A DNA stretch of 64,000 nucleotides from Chryseobacterium gleum (GCA_945888625.1 CAMDAH010000010.1:28383-92382); one strand, 5' to 3'; shown: positions 20,546 through 33,414, numbered from the stretch's first letter. Program-made: numbers and translations. The notes: generated from the sequence alone by a model not told the origin.

Positions 20546-21628
20546 TTATGCGCCGTATTGCATAAGAAACCCTTTTAAAAAAGGATCTAAATTTCCATCC
20601 ATTACCCCCTCAACATCAGAGGTTTCTATGCCAGTTCGAACATCCTTTACTAGCTTATAAGGTTGCATGACATAATTTCGAATTTGAGACCCCCATTCAA
20701 TTTTTTTCTTTCCTGCCTCAATCTCATTTCGTTTTTCAAGTCGCTCTCTCAACACCAATTCATAGAGTTGTGAGCGAAGAAGTTGTAACGCTTTTTCTTT
20801 ATTTGCCAACTGCGAACGCGACTCTGAATTTTCGATAATAATGCCTGAAGGAGCATGACGAAGTCGCACTGCTGTTTCAACTTTGTTTACATTTTGACCA
20901 CCTGCCCCACCCGAGCGAAAAGTTTCAAAACTAACGTCAGCGGGATTTACATAAATATCAATGTTATCATCAACCAAGGGATAGACATACACCGAGACAA
21001 ACGAAGTATGACGTTTAGCATTTGAGTCGAAAGGAGAAATTCGAACAAGGCGATGCACACCATTTTCTCCTTTCAAATAGCCAAAAGAAAATTCACCTTC
21101 AAACTCCAATGTTACTGTTTTAACACCTGCAACATCCCCTTCTTGATAATTAAGTTCACTTAACTTATAGCCTTTTCTTTGTCCCCACATCATGTACATA
21201 CGCATGAGCATTGAAGCCCAATCACAACTTTCAGTACCCCCTGCTCCTGCAGTTATTTGAACCACCGCACTTAAAGCATCTTCTTCGCCAGAAAGCATGT
21301 TTTTTAACTCCAATTCTTCCACACCGTTCTGAACATCATGGTAAAGGGCGTCAACCTCTTTTTGATCTGCGGCTCCCTCTTTAACAAATTCAATTAAAAC
21401 CTCAATATCTTGTGCTCCAACCCGTAAGCGATCAAAGTTATCTACCCAGTACTTCAATCCTCTGATGATTTTCATTTGCTTTTCTGCTTTTTTGGGATCG
21501 TCCCAAAAAACAGGGTCTTGCGTGCGTAAATCTTCTTCCCGAAGCGACTGCCTTTTATCTTCAATTTTCAAATACAATGCAATCTCATCGATGCGCTTGA
21601 TTAAATCCTTATATTGTTCATTCGTCAT
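20546..21628 (-). CDS. prfB: Peptide chain release factor 2
   Basis: [25 protein letters not shown] motif; [13 protein letters not shown]; single uninterrupted frame; start at MTNEQYK. Confidence 0.96.
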   Translation of the reverse strand: MTNEQYKDLIKRIDEIALYLKIEDKRQSLREEDLRTQDPVFWDDPKKAEKQMKIIRGLKYWVDNFDRLRVGAQDIEVLIEFVKEGAADQKEVDALYHDVQNGVEELELKNMLSGEEDALSAVVQITAGAGGTESCDWASMLMRMYMMWGQRKGYKLSELNYQEGDVAGVKTVTLEFEGEFSFGYLKGENGVHRLVRISPFDSNAKRHTSFVSVYVYPLVDDNIDIYVNPADVSFETFRSGGAGGQNVNKVETAVRLRHAPSGIIIENSESRSQLANKEKALQLLRSQLYELVLRERLEKRNEIEAGKKKIEWGSQIRNYVMQPYKLVKDVRTGIETSDVEGVMDGNLDPFLKGFLMQYGA

Positions 21629-21632
21629 AGCG

Positions 21633-21640
21633 CAAAAATA
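21633..21640 (-). promoter_or_regulatory. prfB -7 box TATTTTTG
   Basis: Exact TAnnTTTG, 4 nt before ATG of MTNEQ. Confidence 0.6.
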
Positions 21641-21698
21641 ATTAATCTTTGATAACAAAAGAGCGATAATATTTCACGACTAACTATTAGAAATTATT

Positions 21699-21706
21699 TA
21701 ACTTTG
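21699..21706 (+). promoter_or_regulatory. gcvH -7 box TAACTTTG
   Basis: Exact TAnnTTTG, 15 nt before ATG. Confidence 0.6.
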
Positions 21707-21721
21707 AAAAAAATAAACAAA

Positions 21722-22099
21722 ATGAACATACCAGAAGAATTAAAATACACAAAAGACCACGAGTGGGTTAGAATAGACGGTGATATTGCTACAGTAGGAA
21801 TTACAGCATTTGCGCAAGGTGAATTAGGTGATATCGTTTATGTAGAAATAGAAACAGTTGGTGAGACCTTAGCAAAAGAGGAAATTTTTGGATCAATTGA
21901 GGCCGTTAAGACCGTATCGGATTTATTTATGCCTGTCAGTGGAGAAATATTGAAGTTAAATGAAGCCCTTGACGGCAATCCAGAATTGGTAAATAGCGAC
22001 CCATACGGGGAAGGTTGGATGGTTAAGATTAAACTTACTGACCCTTCCGACTTGAGTGGATTACTTGGATCGACGGAATATTCTTCTTTAGTACATTAA
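21722..22099 (+). CDS. gcvH: Glycine cleavage system H protein
   Basis: [21 protein letters not shown], lipoylation region [20 protein letters not shown]. Confidence 0.97.
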   Translation: MNIPEELKYTKDHEWVRIDGDIATVGITAFAQGELGDIVYVEIETVGETLAKEEIFGSIEAVKTVSDLFMPVSGEILKLNEALDGNPELVNSDPYGEGWMVKIKLTDPSDLSGLLGSTEYSSLVH

Positions 22100-22108
22100 G
22101 CTTAGAAA

Positions 22109-22140
22109 CAAAAAAAGGCGCTTTGAGCGCCTTTTTTTTA
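22109..22140. terminator. Bidirectional terminator between gcvH and gyrB
   Basis: AAAAAAGGCGCT-TTG-AGCGCCTTTTTTTT. Confidence 0.9.
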
Positions 22141-22157
22141 TTCAACTAGAACGTATT

Positions 22158-24113
<1,956 letters not shown>

Positions 24114-24145
24114 TTACGTTTGTTTAAATTTTTAAAATATACAAA

Positions 24146-24153
24146 CAAAAATA
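24146..24153 (-). promoter_or_regulatory. gyrB -7 box TATTTTTG
   Basis: Exact TAnnTTTG, 38 nt before ATG. Confidence 0.5.
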
Positions 24154-24226
24154 CAAAAATCAACCTTGTTTTAGATTCAAAAAAGAACTAAAAAACCTAT
24201 ACTTATCAACAAAATATGAACTTAAA

Positions 24227-24793
24227 CTACGATTTAATCCAATCGGTAATGGATGCATCTAAAGGAGAAGTAGAAGGCGCAATTACCTTTACTAAAAAAC
24301 CATTTTCATCTAGACAATATTTTTGAAAATTCCAAGACACATTGTTGTCTTCTAGTCCATTTTGTGATTTTTCCGTTAAGAATTTGTAGATAGGATGCAT
24401 GTCATTTCCCTTCACCGAAATTTTTGACATCATAGGAAAAGTAACCCCGTAATTTTTCTTGCAAAAATCTGCAATTTTTTCATTGGATCCTGGCTCTTGT
24501 CCCATAAAATTATTAGCCGGGAAACCGATGATGATAAAATTTTTGTCTTTGTACGTTTTATACAATTGCTCCAACTCTTCATATTGTGGTGTTAACCCAC
24601 ACTTGGACGCCGTGTTAACGACTAATATTTTTTTACCTTTAAGCGTGGAAAAATCGTAAGAATAACCATTAATGTCATTAACGGTGAAAGAATGTATCGA
24701 AATCTTAGTGTTTGGATTAGATGAAGTAGTTGAATTAGTTGGATTCACAGAGCAGAAAGTTAAAATGAGTAAACTGATTAAGGGAAGTTTCAT
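24227..24793 (-). CDS. Glutathione peroxidase family protein (lipoprotein-like N-terminus)
   Basis: LVVNTASKCGLTPQYEELEQLY, GFPANNFMGQEPGSNEKI, NVSWNFQKYCLD. Confidence 0.93.
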   Translation of the reverse strand: MKLPLISLLILTFCSVNPTNSTTSSNPNTKISIHSFTVNDINGYSYDFSTLKGKKILVVNTASKCGLTPQYEELEQLYKTYKDKNFIIIGFPANNFMGQEPGSNEKIADFCKKNYGVTFPMMSKISVKGNDMHPIYKFLTEKSQNGLEDNNVSWNFQKYCLDENGFLVKVIAPSTSPLDASITDWIKS

Positions 24794-24880
24794 ATTATTA
24801 TTTTTTGAAGTAACAATTTACGCAGAATTTAGTTTACAGCAACATAAAAACCTTTTTATTCCATTTACGAATAAGTAAAC

Positions 24881-25750
24881 ATGGTCAAATTAACACTAGT
24901 AATTTTCATCCTCCTAACTTACCTGCCCAGTTATTGTCAGTTTAGAGTTAGCGGTACCTGGCAGGGATTAGTGTGCAAGGTAAATACAGACTGGCGAACA
25001 GCAGAACCAATTTATTTTGACTTCATCTGTATAGGTTCCTCGATAAGCGGCGAGAGCAGGGAGGAAAAATACAATTCTACTAATTATTCAATAAAAACAA
25101 TAAACGGAAAATTAAGTAATCCAAAATCACTTTACTCGATTGAATTTAGTCAAGAGATTTCCTCCAATAAAAAAACAAAAGAAGCATCTTGCCCGCTCTC
25201 TTTTTTTCTAAAATACAACGAATCGACCGGTTATTTTGAGGGAAACTATACCAATAGTCGTTGTTCTGCCGATAGCGGAAAAGTAAAAATATACAAATCA
25301 GATTTAGCTTTCTCTCAGGATCCCCCTCCTTTAAGTCCTCATACATGGGTAGAAAGATTTAGATCAGACTTAGTTCTTGGTTTATCCGCAGTGACTAACC
25401 GAAAAAAAGAATTGATAGAATTTAAGTTTGAAACAATCTATTTCGATTACAATTCGGATAGCATACCAATCAAATATTATCCGTTTTTAGACAAGATGAC
25501 ACGTATAATTTTAGGGCATTCGGATTTACGCATCAAAATTATCGGGAATACTGATTCAGACGGCTCGGACCAATACAACGAAGACCTATCGCTTCGAAGG
25601 GCGGCATCAATCAGGAAATATCTTGAAAACAACGGGTTAAATAACGACCGACTAATTAACGAAAACTGTGGTGAAAAACAACCGGTAGAATCAAATAAAA
25701 CATCGGAGGGCCGGAGGAAAAACAGAAGAGTAGAGTTTAAATTTATCTAG
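24881..25750 (+). CDS. OmpA-family C-terminal domain protein
   Basis: Signal peptide; C-terminal FDYNSDSI...GNTDSDGSDQYNEDLSLRRAASIRKYLENNG...NRRVEFK. Confidence 0.88.
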   Translation: MVKLTLVIFILLTYLPSYCQFRVSGTWQGLVCKVNTDWRTAEPIYFDFICIGSSISGESREEKYNSTNYSIKTINGKLSNPKSLYSIEFSQEISSNKKTKEASCPLSFFLKYNESTGYFEGNYTNSRCSADSGKVKIYKSDLAFSQDPPPLSPHTWVERFRSDLVLGLSAVTNRKKELIEFKFETIYFDYNSDSIPIKYYPFLDKMTRIILGHSDLRIKIIGNTDSDGSDQYNEDLSLRRAASIRKYLENNGLNNDRLINENCGEKQPVESNKTSEGRRKNRRVEFKFI

Positions 25751-25853
25751 TAGCTTTGCAGTAGATATAAGTGTTAAAAATGAAAAAGCGATTTGATATA
25801 TTATTTCAAAAATTGGTATCGCGAAAGTACGTTACAAATCACAAGAAATTTTG

Positions 25854-26963
25854 ATGCAGAAAAGCGCTACTTTTCACCTTGCTTATTTTTGCAGTTCTAT
25901 CAGCTGGGGAGGCCTAGAAATGAATCAACTCAAGAATGCATTATGGATGCAGGAACGAGGGCATAAAGTTTTGATGATCTGCAAAAAAGACTCTCCCGTT
26001 GCACAATCTTGTTTAGCTGATGGAATTCCGTTAGCTTACGTTGAGGGCCACCGAAAGTATTATGATTTTAAGGCCGGTAAAAAACTAGCGCTTATTCTCG
26101 AACAGTTTAAAATTACTCACCTAATTACTCGGGATACTCGAGACTTAAGCGTAAGCGTAATCGCCAAACGTAAAGCTACTCACAAAGTACATCTGTCCTA
26201 TTTTATGGAAATGCAAATAGGTGTTTCAAAAAAGAATCTATTTCATACTATTCGATACCGAGGTTTGGACGCTTGGTGTTGTCCGCTCAACGGACTAGTT
26301 GATCAAGTGAAGTCATTGACAAGAATTGATAAAAAAAAAATTCATTACATACCATCAGCGCTTGATTTGAGTCGGTTTTCTAATAATGTATCAAAAGAAA
26401 CAGCACGAAAAATGCTTAATCTCCCTCAAGACCAAATTACTATTGGACTTAGCGGCCGTTTTGATCCATTTAAAGGGCATCTTTTGTTACTCGAGGCAAT
26501 TAATCGCCTAAACAACCCAGCCATACATGTTTGTTTTCTTGGTGAGCCAACAAAAGGTGCTGGACAAGAATATATTGAACAAATTCATCAGTCAATTGAC
26601 AATTTTAATTTAACTAATCAAGTTTTTATTAGGCCTTTTCGCAAAGACATTGAAGTTTTTTATGCTGCTATTGATCTTTTTATCATGGCTTCTAAAGCAG
26701 AAACTTTTGGAATGGTTACCATCGAAGCAATGGCCTCAGGAATACCTGTAATTGCAAGTGATGGAGGAGGAAGTCCAGAAATCCTTGGCTTTGGTCAATT
26801 TGGTCAATTATTTATTCCACAAAAAGCCGAAAGTTTATCGGAACAAATCAAATCGTTTCTTAGCAACAAAAAAATAAACAAGGACCTATTATTGGATGCT
26901 GTAAAGATCTATGATCACCACAAAGTTTGCGAAAAAGTAGAACTAGTTCTTGGGATACAATGA
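25854..26963 (+). CDS. Glycosyltransferase family 4 (GT-B)
   Basis: IGLSGRFDPFKGHLLLLEAI...FIMASKAETFGMVTIEAMASGIPVIASDGGGSPEIL. Confidence 0.92.
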   Translation: MQKSATFHLAYFCSSISWGGLEMNQLKNALWMQERGHKVLMICKKDSPVAQSCLADGIPLAYVEGHRKYYDFKAGKKLALILEQFKITHLITRDTRDLSVSVIAKRKATHKVHLSYFMEMQIGVSKKNLFHTIRYRGLDAWCCPLNGLVDQVKSLTRIDKKKIHYIPSALDLSRFSNNVSKETARKMLNLPQDQITIGLSGRFDPFKGHLLLLEAINRLNNPAIHVCFLGEPTKGAGQEYIEQIHQSIDNFNLTNQVFIRPFRKDIEVFYAAIDLFIMASKAETFGMVTIEAMASGIPVIASDGGGSPEILGFGQFGQLFIPQKAESLSEQIKSFLSNKKINKDLLLDAVKIYDHHKVCEKVELVLGIQ

Positions 26964-27797
26964 TCACATACGGTCCTTATGAATGGCTAACATTTCAAAA
27001 TGTTTTTTATCATTCATTTGTTCTCTGGTAATTTCCGCTTTAAGTCCACCCTCTTCAAAATTCTCGAGGTAATAAAGTGTATATCCGCACTCGGCAGTGA
27101 TATTAAACAACTCATTTCTTTCTGCAGGCGTAAGTTTTTTGTAGCACTCAATCATCAAATTAGGCTTGTAGGTCGCCAATATTTTAGGGATTGTCTTCAA
27201 TATCTCCTTATCATAACCTTCGGCATCGATCTTAATCAAGTCCAATTTATCTAATCGATCAGCATAATTTGCATAGAGAAAATCCTGTAAGTTTTTACCT
27301 TGAACCTCTAACTCATAATTGTGATTATGCTTCTGATTTTGAATTTCGGACAGGAAACCTCCATTACAAAATGAAGCATCAGAATAATTAAAAATAAAAC
27401 TTCCTTCCTCTTTAGTTGCTGCAAAACAGAACGCATCAATTGAGGTAATTGCCTTGTTCAAACTTGCATTCTGCTCGAGAATTTTAAAGACATATTTATT
27501 GGGCTCAAGACCTATTACCAATCCATCTTTTCCAACGGCCAATGCCATGGGTACAGTTGTATCTCCAGTATGCGTTCCAATATCAACGATAAGTCCACCA
27601 CTTTTTGCAAGACCGCGATAAAATTCGACATGCGAGTGCGTAAGTTCAATAGGTTTTTCCGACGGATGCAACCATTGGGCAAATTCAACCTTACCAATTC
27701 CAAGCACCTCAAAAGTTCTAATTTCACTCCCGTATTCCAACACCCCATGTCTTGCTTGTTTGTATTTGGCTAGCTGCTTCTTAAGGAAATGTATCAT
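26964..27797 (-). CDS. FkbM-family SAM-dependent methyltransferase
   Basis: GLIVDIGTHTGDTTVPMALAVGKDGLVIGLEPNKYVFKILEQN...LDLIKIDAEGYDKEIL. Confidence 0.88.
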   Translation of the reverse strand: MIHFLKKQLAKYKQARHGVLEYGSEIRTFEVLGIGKVEFAQWLHPSEKPIELTHSHVEFYRGLAKSGGLIVDIGTHTGDTTVPMALAVGKDGLVIGLEPNKYVFKILEQNASLNKAITSIDAFCFAATKEEGSFIFNYSDASFCNGGFLSEIQNQKHNHNYELEVQGKNLQDFLYANYADRLDKLDLIKIDAEGYDKEILKTIPKILATYKPNLMIECYKKLTPAERNELFNITAECGYTLYYLENFEEGGLKAEITREQMNDKKHFEMLAIHKDRM

Positions 27798-27868
27798 GTT
27801 TTGAATTTAATTTTTGGTGATTTTTAAAAAACTAGTCCATGACAAAGCTCCGAACCCATTAAATATTT

Positions 27869-30496
27869 TCAAGTAAGGTTAGCTATTTTTTCTTGTAGAA
27901 TAGCAATTTTACTTAACGCCTCAGACTCTTTTTTACGCTCAACGAATACAACTTGTTCTGGAGCTCCAGCCATAAATTTCTCATTTTGCAATTTTTTCTG
28001 CACACTTATTAAAAATCCTTTTGTGTAGTTTAATTCGTCATTTAGTTTAACTTTTTCAGCATCCATATCAATTGCATCACCAAAGGGAATATAATATTCA
28101 TTTGAATTTACAATAAATGAATTGGCATTAGGTATTGTTATTTCCGAATAGGCTAACAACGAAAGATTTCCCATTTTTACAATTACAGAATCAAAAGATG
28201 CATCGTTTTCATTATTTTTTTTAATGAAAAGTTCCATTTTAACTTTGTTAGCAATATTATTTTGTTTTCTTACATTTCGAATATTGATAATTACTTCCTC
28301 ACTTTTCGTAAACGAGTCCAAAACAGCTTGATTTACCTTTTTAGCTTTTGGCCATTCAGCAATTATTATATCGTCATTATTTTCTTGCGGTCGAATTAAA
28401 TGCCAAATTTCTTCGGCAATAAAGGGTGCAAAAGGATGTACTAACTTTAATAAGGTTTCAAAGAAAAGAATTGTAGCATTTTTTGAGAATATATCTATAG
28501 GCTGCTCGTACCCTGGCTTAATAATTTCCAAATACCAGGAGCAAAAGTCATCCCAAATTAACTTATAGGTTAGCATGAGGGCGTCTGATATTCGAAATTT
28601 ATCAAAAGCGTCGTTAATTTCTCCGATAACTTTATTGCATTTGCTTTCAAACCAATTGATTGCAAGTACTGCTGATCGTGGTTGCTCAAACTCAATAACT
28701 TCCCAAGAAGAAACGAGACGGTAAGCGTTCCACATTTTATTTGTAAAATTTCTTCCTTGCTCACATTGCGTAATATCAAATGGCAAGTCGTTACCGGCCG
28801 GAGCAGAAAAGAGCACTCCCATTCGAACACCATCGGCACCAAACTGATTAATCAAATCAATTGGATCAGGTGAATTACCCAATGTTTTTGACATTTTTCT
28901 ACCCAATTTATCTCTAACGATGCCCGTATAATAGACATTAGAAAAAGGTTTATTTTCTTTGTATTCGTATCCTGCCATAATCATTCTAGCAACCCAGAAA
29001 AAAATAATATCGGGACCTGTTACTAAATCATTGGTGGGATAATAATAATTAATCTCTGGATTATTGGGTTGAGTGAGGCCATTAAAAACAGAGATTGGCC
29101 AAAGCCAACTTGAAAACCAAGTATCGAGCACATCCTCGTCTTGTTTTAAGGCCTCTAAAGGATATGTTTTTCCTGTTTTATCAAAAACCAACTTTGCTGC
29201 ACTTTCAGCACTGAGTGCCACAACAAAATCATTAATACCCTCTCCATAATACCAGGCAGGAATCCGATGTCCCCACCACAATTGACGAGAAATACACCAA
29301 TCTTTAACGTTTTCCATCCAATGACGATAGGTGTTTTTAAACTTATCTGGATAAAATTTAACCTCATCATTTAGCACCTTATCTAATGCTGGCTTGGCTA
29401 ATTCTTTCATCTCCACAAACCACTGCATAGAAAGTTTTGGTTCAATAACAACGTTTGTTCGTTCTGAAAAACCAACTTTATTTATATGATCCTCCGATTT
29501 AACAAGAAAACCCGTATCGTGTAACTCTTTTTCTATTAATTTTCTTACTTCAAACCGATCGACTCCCTCGTAGTGCAAACCATTACTATTTAGTGTACCA
29601 TTTTCGTTAAATAAATCAATTGAAGCTAAATTGTGTTTTTTACCGATTTCATAATCGTTAATATCGTGAGCAGGGGTAATTTTTAAGCAACCCGTTCCAA
29701 ATTCCATATCCACGTAATCATCAGTCAGAATAGGCACGATGCGATTTCCAATTGGCACAAGTACATTCTTCCCATGTAAGTGCTTAAATCGCTCGTCATT
29801 TGGATTTACGCAAATAGCCGTATCACCAAGAATTGTCTCGGGCCTTGTGGTGGCAACAGTTACCCACTCATCATCACGGCCTTCAATTTTGTAACGAATA
29901 TAAAAAAGACGTGAATTAACCTCTTTGTATAGCACTTCCTCGTCGGAAACAGCGGTAAGAGCTTCAGGATCCCAGTTCACCATGCGTACACCTCGGTAAA
30001 TTTTTCCTTTGTTGAATAAATCAATAAAAACACCAACAACAGACTCCGAATACGCTTTATCCATTGTAAAATGCGTTCTTTTCCAATCACACGAAGCCCC
30101 GAGTTTTTTTAATTGGTCGAGAATAATTCCCCCGTGTTTTTCTTTCCACTGAAAAGCATGCGCTAAAAATTCATCGCGTGTCAAGTCGGACTTCTGAATT
30201 CCTTCAGCGCGCAATTTTTGAACTACTTTTGCCTCAGTAGCTATCGAGGCATGGTCGGTTCCAGGCACCCAACACGCATTTTTTCCCAACATTCTTGCAC
30301 GCCGAATCAGAACATCTTGGATGGTATTATTTAACATGTGACCCATATGCAAGACGCCGGTAACATTTGGTGGCGGAATTACAATTGTATAAGGTTCCCT
30401 TTCATCGGGAGAAGAATGAAAATACCCTTTTTCCATCCAATGGGCATACCATTTCTCTTCTATTTTGCCTGGCTCAAATATTTTAGGCGTTTCCAT
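27869..30496 (-). CDS. valS: Valyl-tRNA synthetase
   Basis: [49 protein letters not shown]. Confidence 0.98.
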   Translation of the reverse strand: METPKIFEPGKIEEKWYAHWMEKGYFHSSPDEREPYTIVIPPPNVTGVLHMGHMLNNTIQDVLIRRARMLGKNACWVPGTDHASIATEAKVVQKLRAEGIQKSDLTRDEFLAHAFQWKEKHGGIILDQLKKLGASCDWKRTHFTMDKAYSESVVGVFIDLFNKGKIYRGVRMVNWDPEALTAVSDEEVLYKEVNSRLFYIRYKIEGRDDEWVTVATTRPETILGDTAICVNPNDERFKHLHGKNVLVPIGNRIVPILTDDYVDMEFGTGCLKITPAHDINDYEIGKKHNLASIDLFNENGTLNSNGLHYEGVDRFEVRKLIEKELHDTGFLVKSEDHINKVGFSERTNVVIEPKLSMQWFVEMKELAKPALDKVLNDEVKFYPDKFKNTYRHWMENVKDWCISRQLWWGHRIPAWYYGEGINDFVVALSAESAAKLVFDKTGKTYPLEALKQDEDVLDTWFSSWLWPISVFNGLTQPNNPEINYYYPTNDLVTGPDIIFFWVARMIMAGYEYKENKPFSNVYYTGIVRDKLGRKMSKTLGNSPDPIDLINQFGADGVRMGVLFSAPAGNDLPFDITQCEQGRNFTNKMWNAYRLVSSWEVIEFEQPRSAVLAINWFESKCNKVIGEINDAFDKFRISDALMLTYKLIWDDFCSWYLEIIKPGYEQPIDIFSKNATILFFETLLKLVHPFAPFIAEEIWHLIRPQENNDDIIIAEWPKAKKVNQAVLDSFTKSEEVIINIRNVRKQNNIANKVKMELFIKKNNENDASFDSVIVKMGNLSLLAYSEITIPNANSFIVNSNEYYIPFGDAIDMDAEKVKLNDELNYTKGFLISVQKKLQNEKFMAGAPEQVVFVERKKESEALSKIAILQEKIANLT

Positions 30497-30511
30497 CACT
30501 TAATTTTGGCT

Positions 30512-30519
30512 CAAAGATA
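30512..30519 (-). promoter_or_regulatory. valS -7 box TATCTTTG
   Basis: Exact TAnnTTTG, 15 nt before ATG. Confidence 0.6.
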
Positions 30520-30581
30520 GAAAATTATATAGCTCATAGGGAGAATAGGGAATTCGATTAACAAAACCAATCGGAAAAAAG

Positions 30582-30977
30582 TCAGTGCTTTTCAGGCAAA
30601 ACATTTCCTGATATTGTTAAAACCACAGGTAAGCCCACCGTCGACGAAACAGTAATGGTTTTTGTAAAAAGGCCCACACGATAGGTGTCGTAAGAAACAG
30701 AAATCTTGCCTTTACCCCGTTTTTTGATCTCTCCCATCGGTTTTTCTGCCGTGGTACAACCACAACTCGTTTGCACTTCATTAATTATAGCTGGCCTATT
30801 GGCTTTATTGACAAATTCAAAAATAAATAAGTCTTTACTTCCGTATTCTATATCGCCACGGGCTATTTCAACAGTTTTAAACTTAAGACCTTTCTTTACA
30901 TAACCGGTCGGGTTAGAATTTTGAGCTTGCGCAATTGAAAAGCAAACTGGAATAAGAAATAATACTAAAAATTTCAT
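30582..30977 (-). CDS. DUF1573 domain-containing protein
   Basis: FEFVNKANRPAIINEVQTSCGCTTAEKP...KGKISVSYDT; signal peptide. Confidence 0.87.
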   Translation of the reverse strand: MKFLVLFLIPVCFSIAQAQNSNPTGYVKKGLKFKTVEIARGDIEYGSKDLFIFEFVNKANRPAIINEVQTSCGCTTAEKPMGEIKKRGKGKISVSYDTYRVGLFTKTITVSSTVGLPVVLTISGNVLPEKH

Positions 30978-30990
30978 CAGTTTATATTTT

Positions 30991-31596
30991 TTATAAAGTT
31001 ACACATTTCAATACTTCAGCGATAGAAGGATAGCTTTTTTTAAGTTTGATTGGAAGCCCGGTAGCATTGACCCAACAGGCCTTTGTAATCCCCTCCTCTT
31101 TTTGCGCAAGTAGTGGTTCCGTTCCATTGTATTGCATCAAATACCAATTTGTTTTCTTTAAAAAAGAAGCGCCATTCATTTCATAAACGTGATAGGTATT
31201 GATGATTTTACCTACTATTTTAGGTTTCTTAATTAATCCACATTCCTCTACAACCTCTCTTCTCGCGGCTTTTTTTGAAGATTCGTTAATTTCTAATTTT
31301 CCCTTTGGCAAATCCCATTTACCATTGCGAAATATAAACAATAGTTCATCTCCCCTAGCCACTAATCCACCAGCTGCTTTGACATAATTAAAGGCTTTAA
31401 AAAATCGTTTGAACGTTCGTTTGGGATTTTTGGAAACGAATTGCATTTGTTTTCCTCCTAATTCCGAAATTGTTTCTTTGAGCACTGTAACATTATCAGG
31501 AAAAAATCTTCCAAGTAAAATTTGAACTCCTTTAATTTCTTCTATTACGAAGAAAAGTTCAATATTATCGATAAATACTTTATACTTTTGAGACAT
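30991..31596 (-). CDS. NUDIX hydrolase
   Basis: GKWDLPKGKLEINESSKKAARREVVEECGL Nudix box. Confidence 0.93.
   Translation of the reverse strand: MSQKYKVFIDNIELFFVIEEIKGVQILLGRFFPDNVTVLKETISELGGKQMQFVSKNPKRTFKRFFKAFNYVKAAGGLVARGDELLFIFRNGKWDLPKGKLEINESSKKAARREVVEECGLIKKPKIVGKIINTYHVYEMNGASFLKKTNWYLMQYNGTEPLLAQKEEGITKACWVNATGLPIKLKKSYPSIAEVLKCVTL
31583..31590 (+). promoter_or_regulatory. pyrE -7 box TACTTTTG (inside the NUDIX ORF)
   Basis: Exact TAnnTTTG, 4 nt before pyrE ATG. Confidence 0.6.
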
Positions 31597-32236
31597 GATT
31601 CATAACAAAGATACATCTTTCCGAATAGCGGAGGAGCTACTCAAAATAAAAGCGATTAAACTTAGCCTTCAAAACCCTTTTAATTGGGCATCTGGGTGGC
31701 AATCTCCTATTTATTGCGACAACCGAATCACCTTATCTTACCCTGCTGTTAGAACATATATTCGCCAGCAATTTTGCACCGCCATTTTAGATCACTTCGG
31801 TAAACCTGATGTAATTGCGGGTGTAGCAACTGGAGGAGTTCCACAGGGCGTTTTAGTTGCCCAAGAATTGGGATTACCGTTTATTTATATTCGAGGTAAT
31901 GCCAAAGAACACGGAATGGGTAATTTAATTGAGGGTCTTTACGAAGCCGGGCAAAAAGTAGTGGTAATTGAAGATTTAATATCGACAGGAGGAAGTAGTA
32001 TCAAAGCAGTCGATTCTTTGCGTGAGGCAGGTTTAATTATAAAAGGACTTGCTGCTATTTTTACTTATGGTTTTAGTTTGGCGGAGCGAAGTTTCGAAAA
32101 AGCAGAATGCCCATTTATTACCTTATCTGATTACGACACTTTAATTGAACAAGCCCTAAGCTCAAATTACATCAATGCAAATGAATTAGCCGAATTAAAA
32201 AAATGGAAGGATAACCCTGCTAGTTGGAATAAATAA
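31595..32236 (+). CDS. pyrE: Orotate phosphoribosyltransferase
   Basis: NPFNWASGWQSPIYCDNR, VVVIEDLISTGGSSIKAVDSLREAG. Confidence 0.97.
   Translation: MIHNKDTSFRIAEELLKIKAIKLSLQNPFNWASGWQSPIYCDNRITLSYPAVRTYIRQQFCTAILDHFGKPDVIAGVATGGVPQGVLVAQELGLPFIYIRGNAKEHGMGNLIEGLYEAGQKVVVIEDLISTGGSSIKAVDSLREAGLIIKGLAAIFTYGFSLAERSFEKAECPFITLSDYDTLIEQALSSNYINANELAELKKWKDNPASWNK
31606..31613 (-). promoter_or_regulatory. NUDIX -7 box TATCTTTG (inside pyrE ORF)
   Basis: Exact TAnnTTTG on minus strand, 9 nt before NUDIX ATG. Confidence 0.55.
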
Positions 32237-32241
32237 AAACC

Positions 32242-32649
32242 ATGATCATAAAAAGTAATGAGATAAGCGTATCCGCAACCAAAAAGCGCCTTCAGGAATT
32301 TTTATCAACTAGTGCAAATTATGAATTATTATTGCCGATGGATAACATCACACACTTTACGGCCACTGAAAGTACGTGTAGCTTCAAAATACAAGGAGGG
32401 ATAACCATTGAGCTTATTCAAGATGGCCATGACGAGACAGGCGCAGTTTTGCTAAAATCAGGAGAGGGAAGTCCATTTCCATTCCAACTCAAAATTAATT
32501 TGGAAGAGGAAAACTACAATACCAAAGGCGATATCGTTTTTAATGGAGAACTAAATACATTCCTTGCCATGGTTGCTACAAAGCCTTTACAAAACCTTTT
32601 CAACTATATGGCTGAAAAAATCATCGAGCACTTTACAGTAAAAAGCTAA
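32242..32649 (+). CDS. SRPBCC (START-like) family protein
   Basis: 135 aa alpha/beta protein; sequence between pyrE and birA resembles Bacteroidetes SRPBCC proteins. Confidence 0.65.
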   Translation: MIIKSNEISVSATKKRLQEFLSTSANYELLLPMDNITHFTATESTCSFKIQGGITIELIQDGHDETGAVLLKSGEGSPFPFQLKINLEEENYNTKGDIVFNGELNTFLAMVATKPLQNLFNYMAEKIIEHFTVKS

Positions 32650-33361
32650 TTTCTTTGTTTGCGAATGTTTCGACCTTTCCTTTCAGTTCAACTTCAAGTT
32701 CCCCACGATCATTTACACCATTAATAGTGCCTACTACCTCGCCGCTCCAAATTTTAAAGCGAAGCAACTTTTGATACCCGAACAAATGATTCAGGTATTG
32801 CGTTTTTATCCACGAATTGTTTATTTCGATATAAGAAACCCATTGATTAATTTCTTTCGATATTGTTACTGAAACCTCGTTTAAATCGTAGGTTGTTTCT
32901 TGCACTATTGCCATACTCGTTGCAAGGTGATTGTTAAACAAAAGCTGATTGACGTTTAAACCAAGACCAAAAATCATTGATTTTATTTGTCCTTGACTAA
33001 TTTCATTTTCAATTAAAATCCCTGCCACTTTTTTATTATTTATTAAAATATCGTTGGGCCATTTGATAGAAGCACCAATACCAAATTGACTAAGCGCAGT
33101 AATAACAGCAAGCGAAAAACAGCAATTAAATATCGCTAATGAATCGACTGACATATTGTCGGGGAAATAAACGTAGCTACAAAGTATGTTTTTATTTGAA
33201 TCAGACTCCCAAATTGCGTCGCGTTGGCCTTTTCCTGACGTTTGGATACCTGCCAAAATTAGTGCGCCATTTTCACAAAGTCGCTGTTCAATCAATTTGG
33301 CAGCAAAATTGTTGGTTGACTCCACGCTATCCAAACGAAAAATTTGACTGCCAAATAACAT
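32633..33361 (-). CDS. birA: Biotin--[acetyl-CoA-carboxylase] ligase
   Basis: LDSVESTNNFA, GIQTSGKGQRDAIWES, IKWPNDILINNKKVAGILIE. Confidence 0.95.
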   Translation of the reverse strand: MLFGSQIFRLDSVESTNNFAAKLIEQRLCENGALILAGIQTSGKGQRDAIWESDSNKNILCSYVYFPDNMSVDSLAIFNCCFSLAVITALSQFGIGASIKWPNDILINNKKVAGILIENEISQGQIKSMIFGLGLNVNQLLFNNHLATSMAIVQETTYDLNEVSVTISKEINQWVSYIEINNSWIKTQYLNHLFGYQKLLRFKIWSGEVVGTINGVNDRGELEVELKGKVETFANKEISFLL

Positions 33362-33388
33362 AGTTTATTATTCCAAATTGTTTGATTT

Positions 33389-33396
33389 CAAAGGTA
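33389..33396 (-). promoter_or_regulatory. birA -7 box TACCTTTG
   Basis: Exact TAnnTTTG on minus strand, 27 nt before ATG. Confidence 0.55.
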
Positions 33397-33414
33397 AAAT
33401 TAAAATATAAGGTT

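Noticed and set aside
20570-20586. CCTTTTAAAAAAGG hairpin near the murF/prfB junction
   Set aside because: AT-rich, inside prfB coding sequence, no suitable U tract
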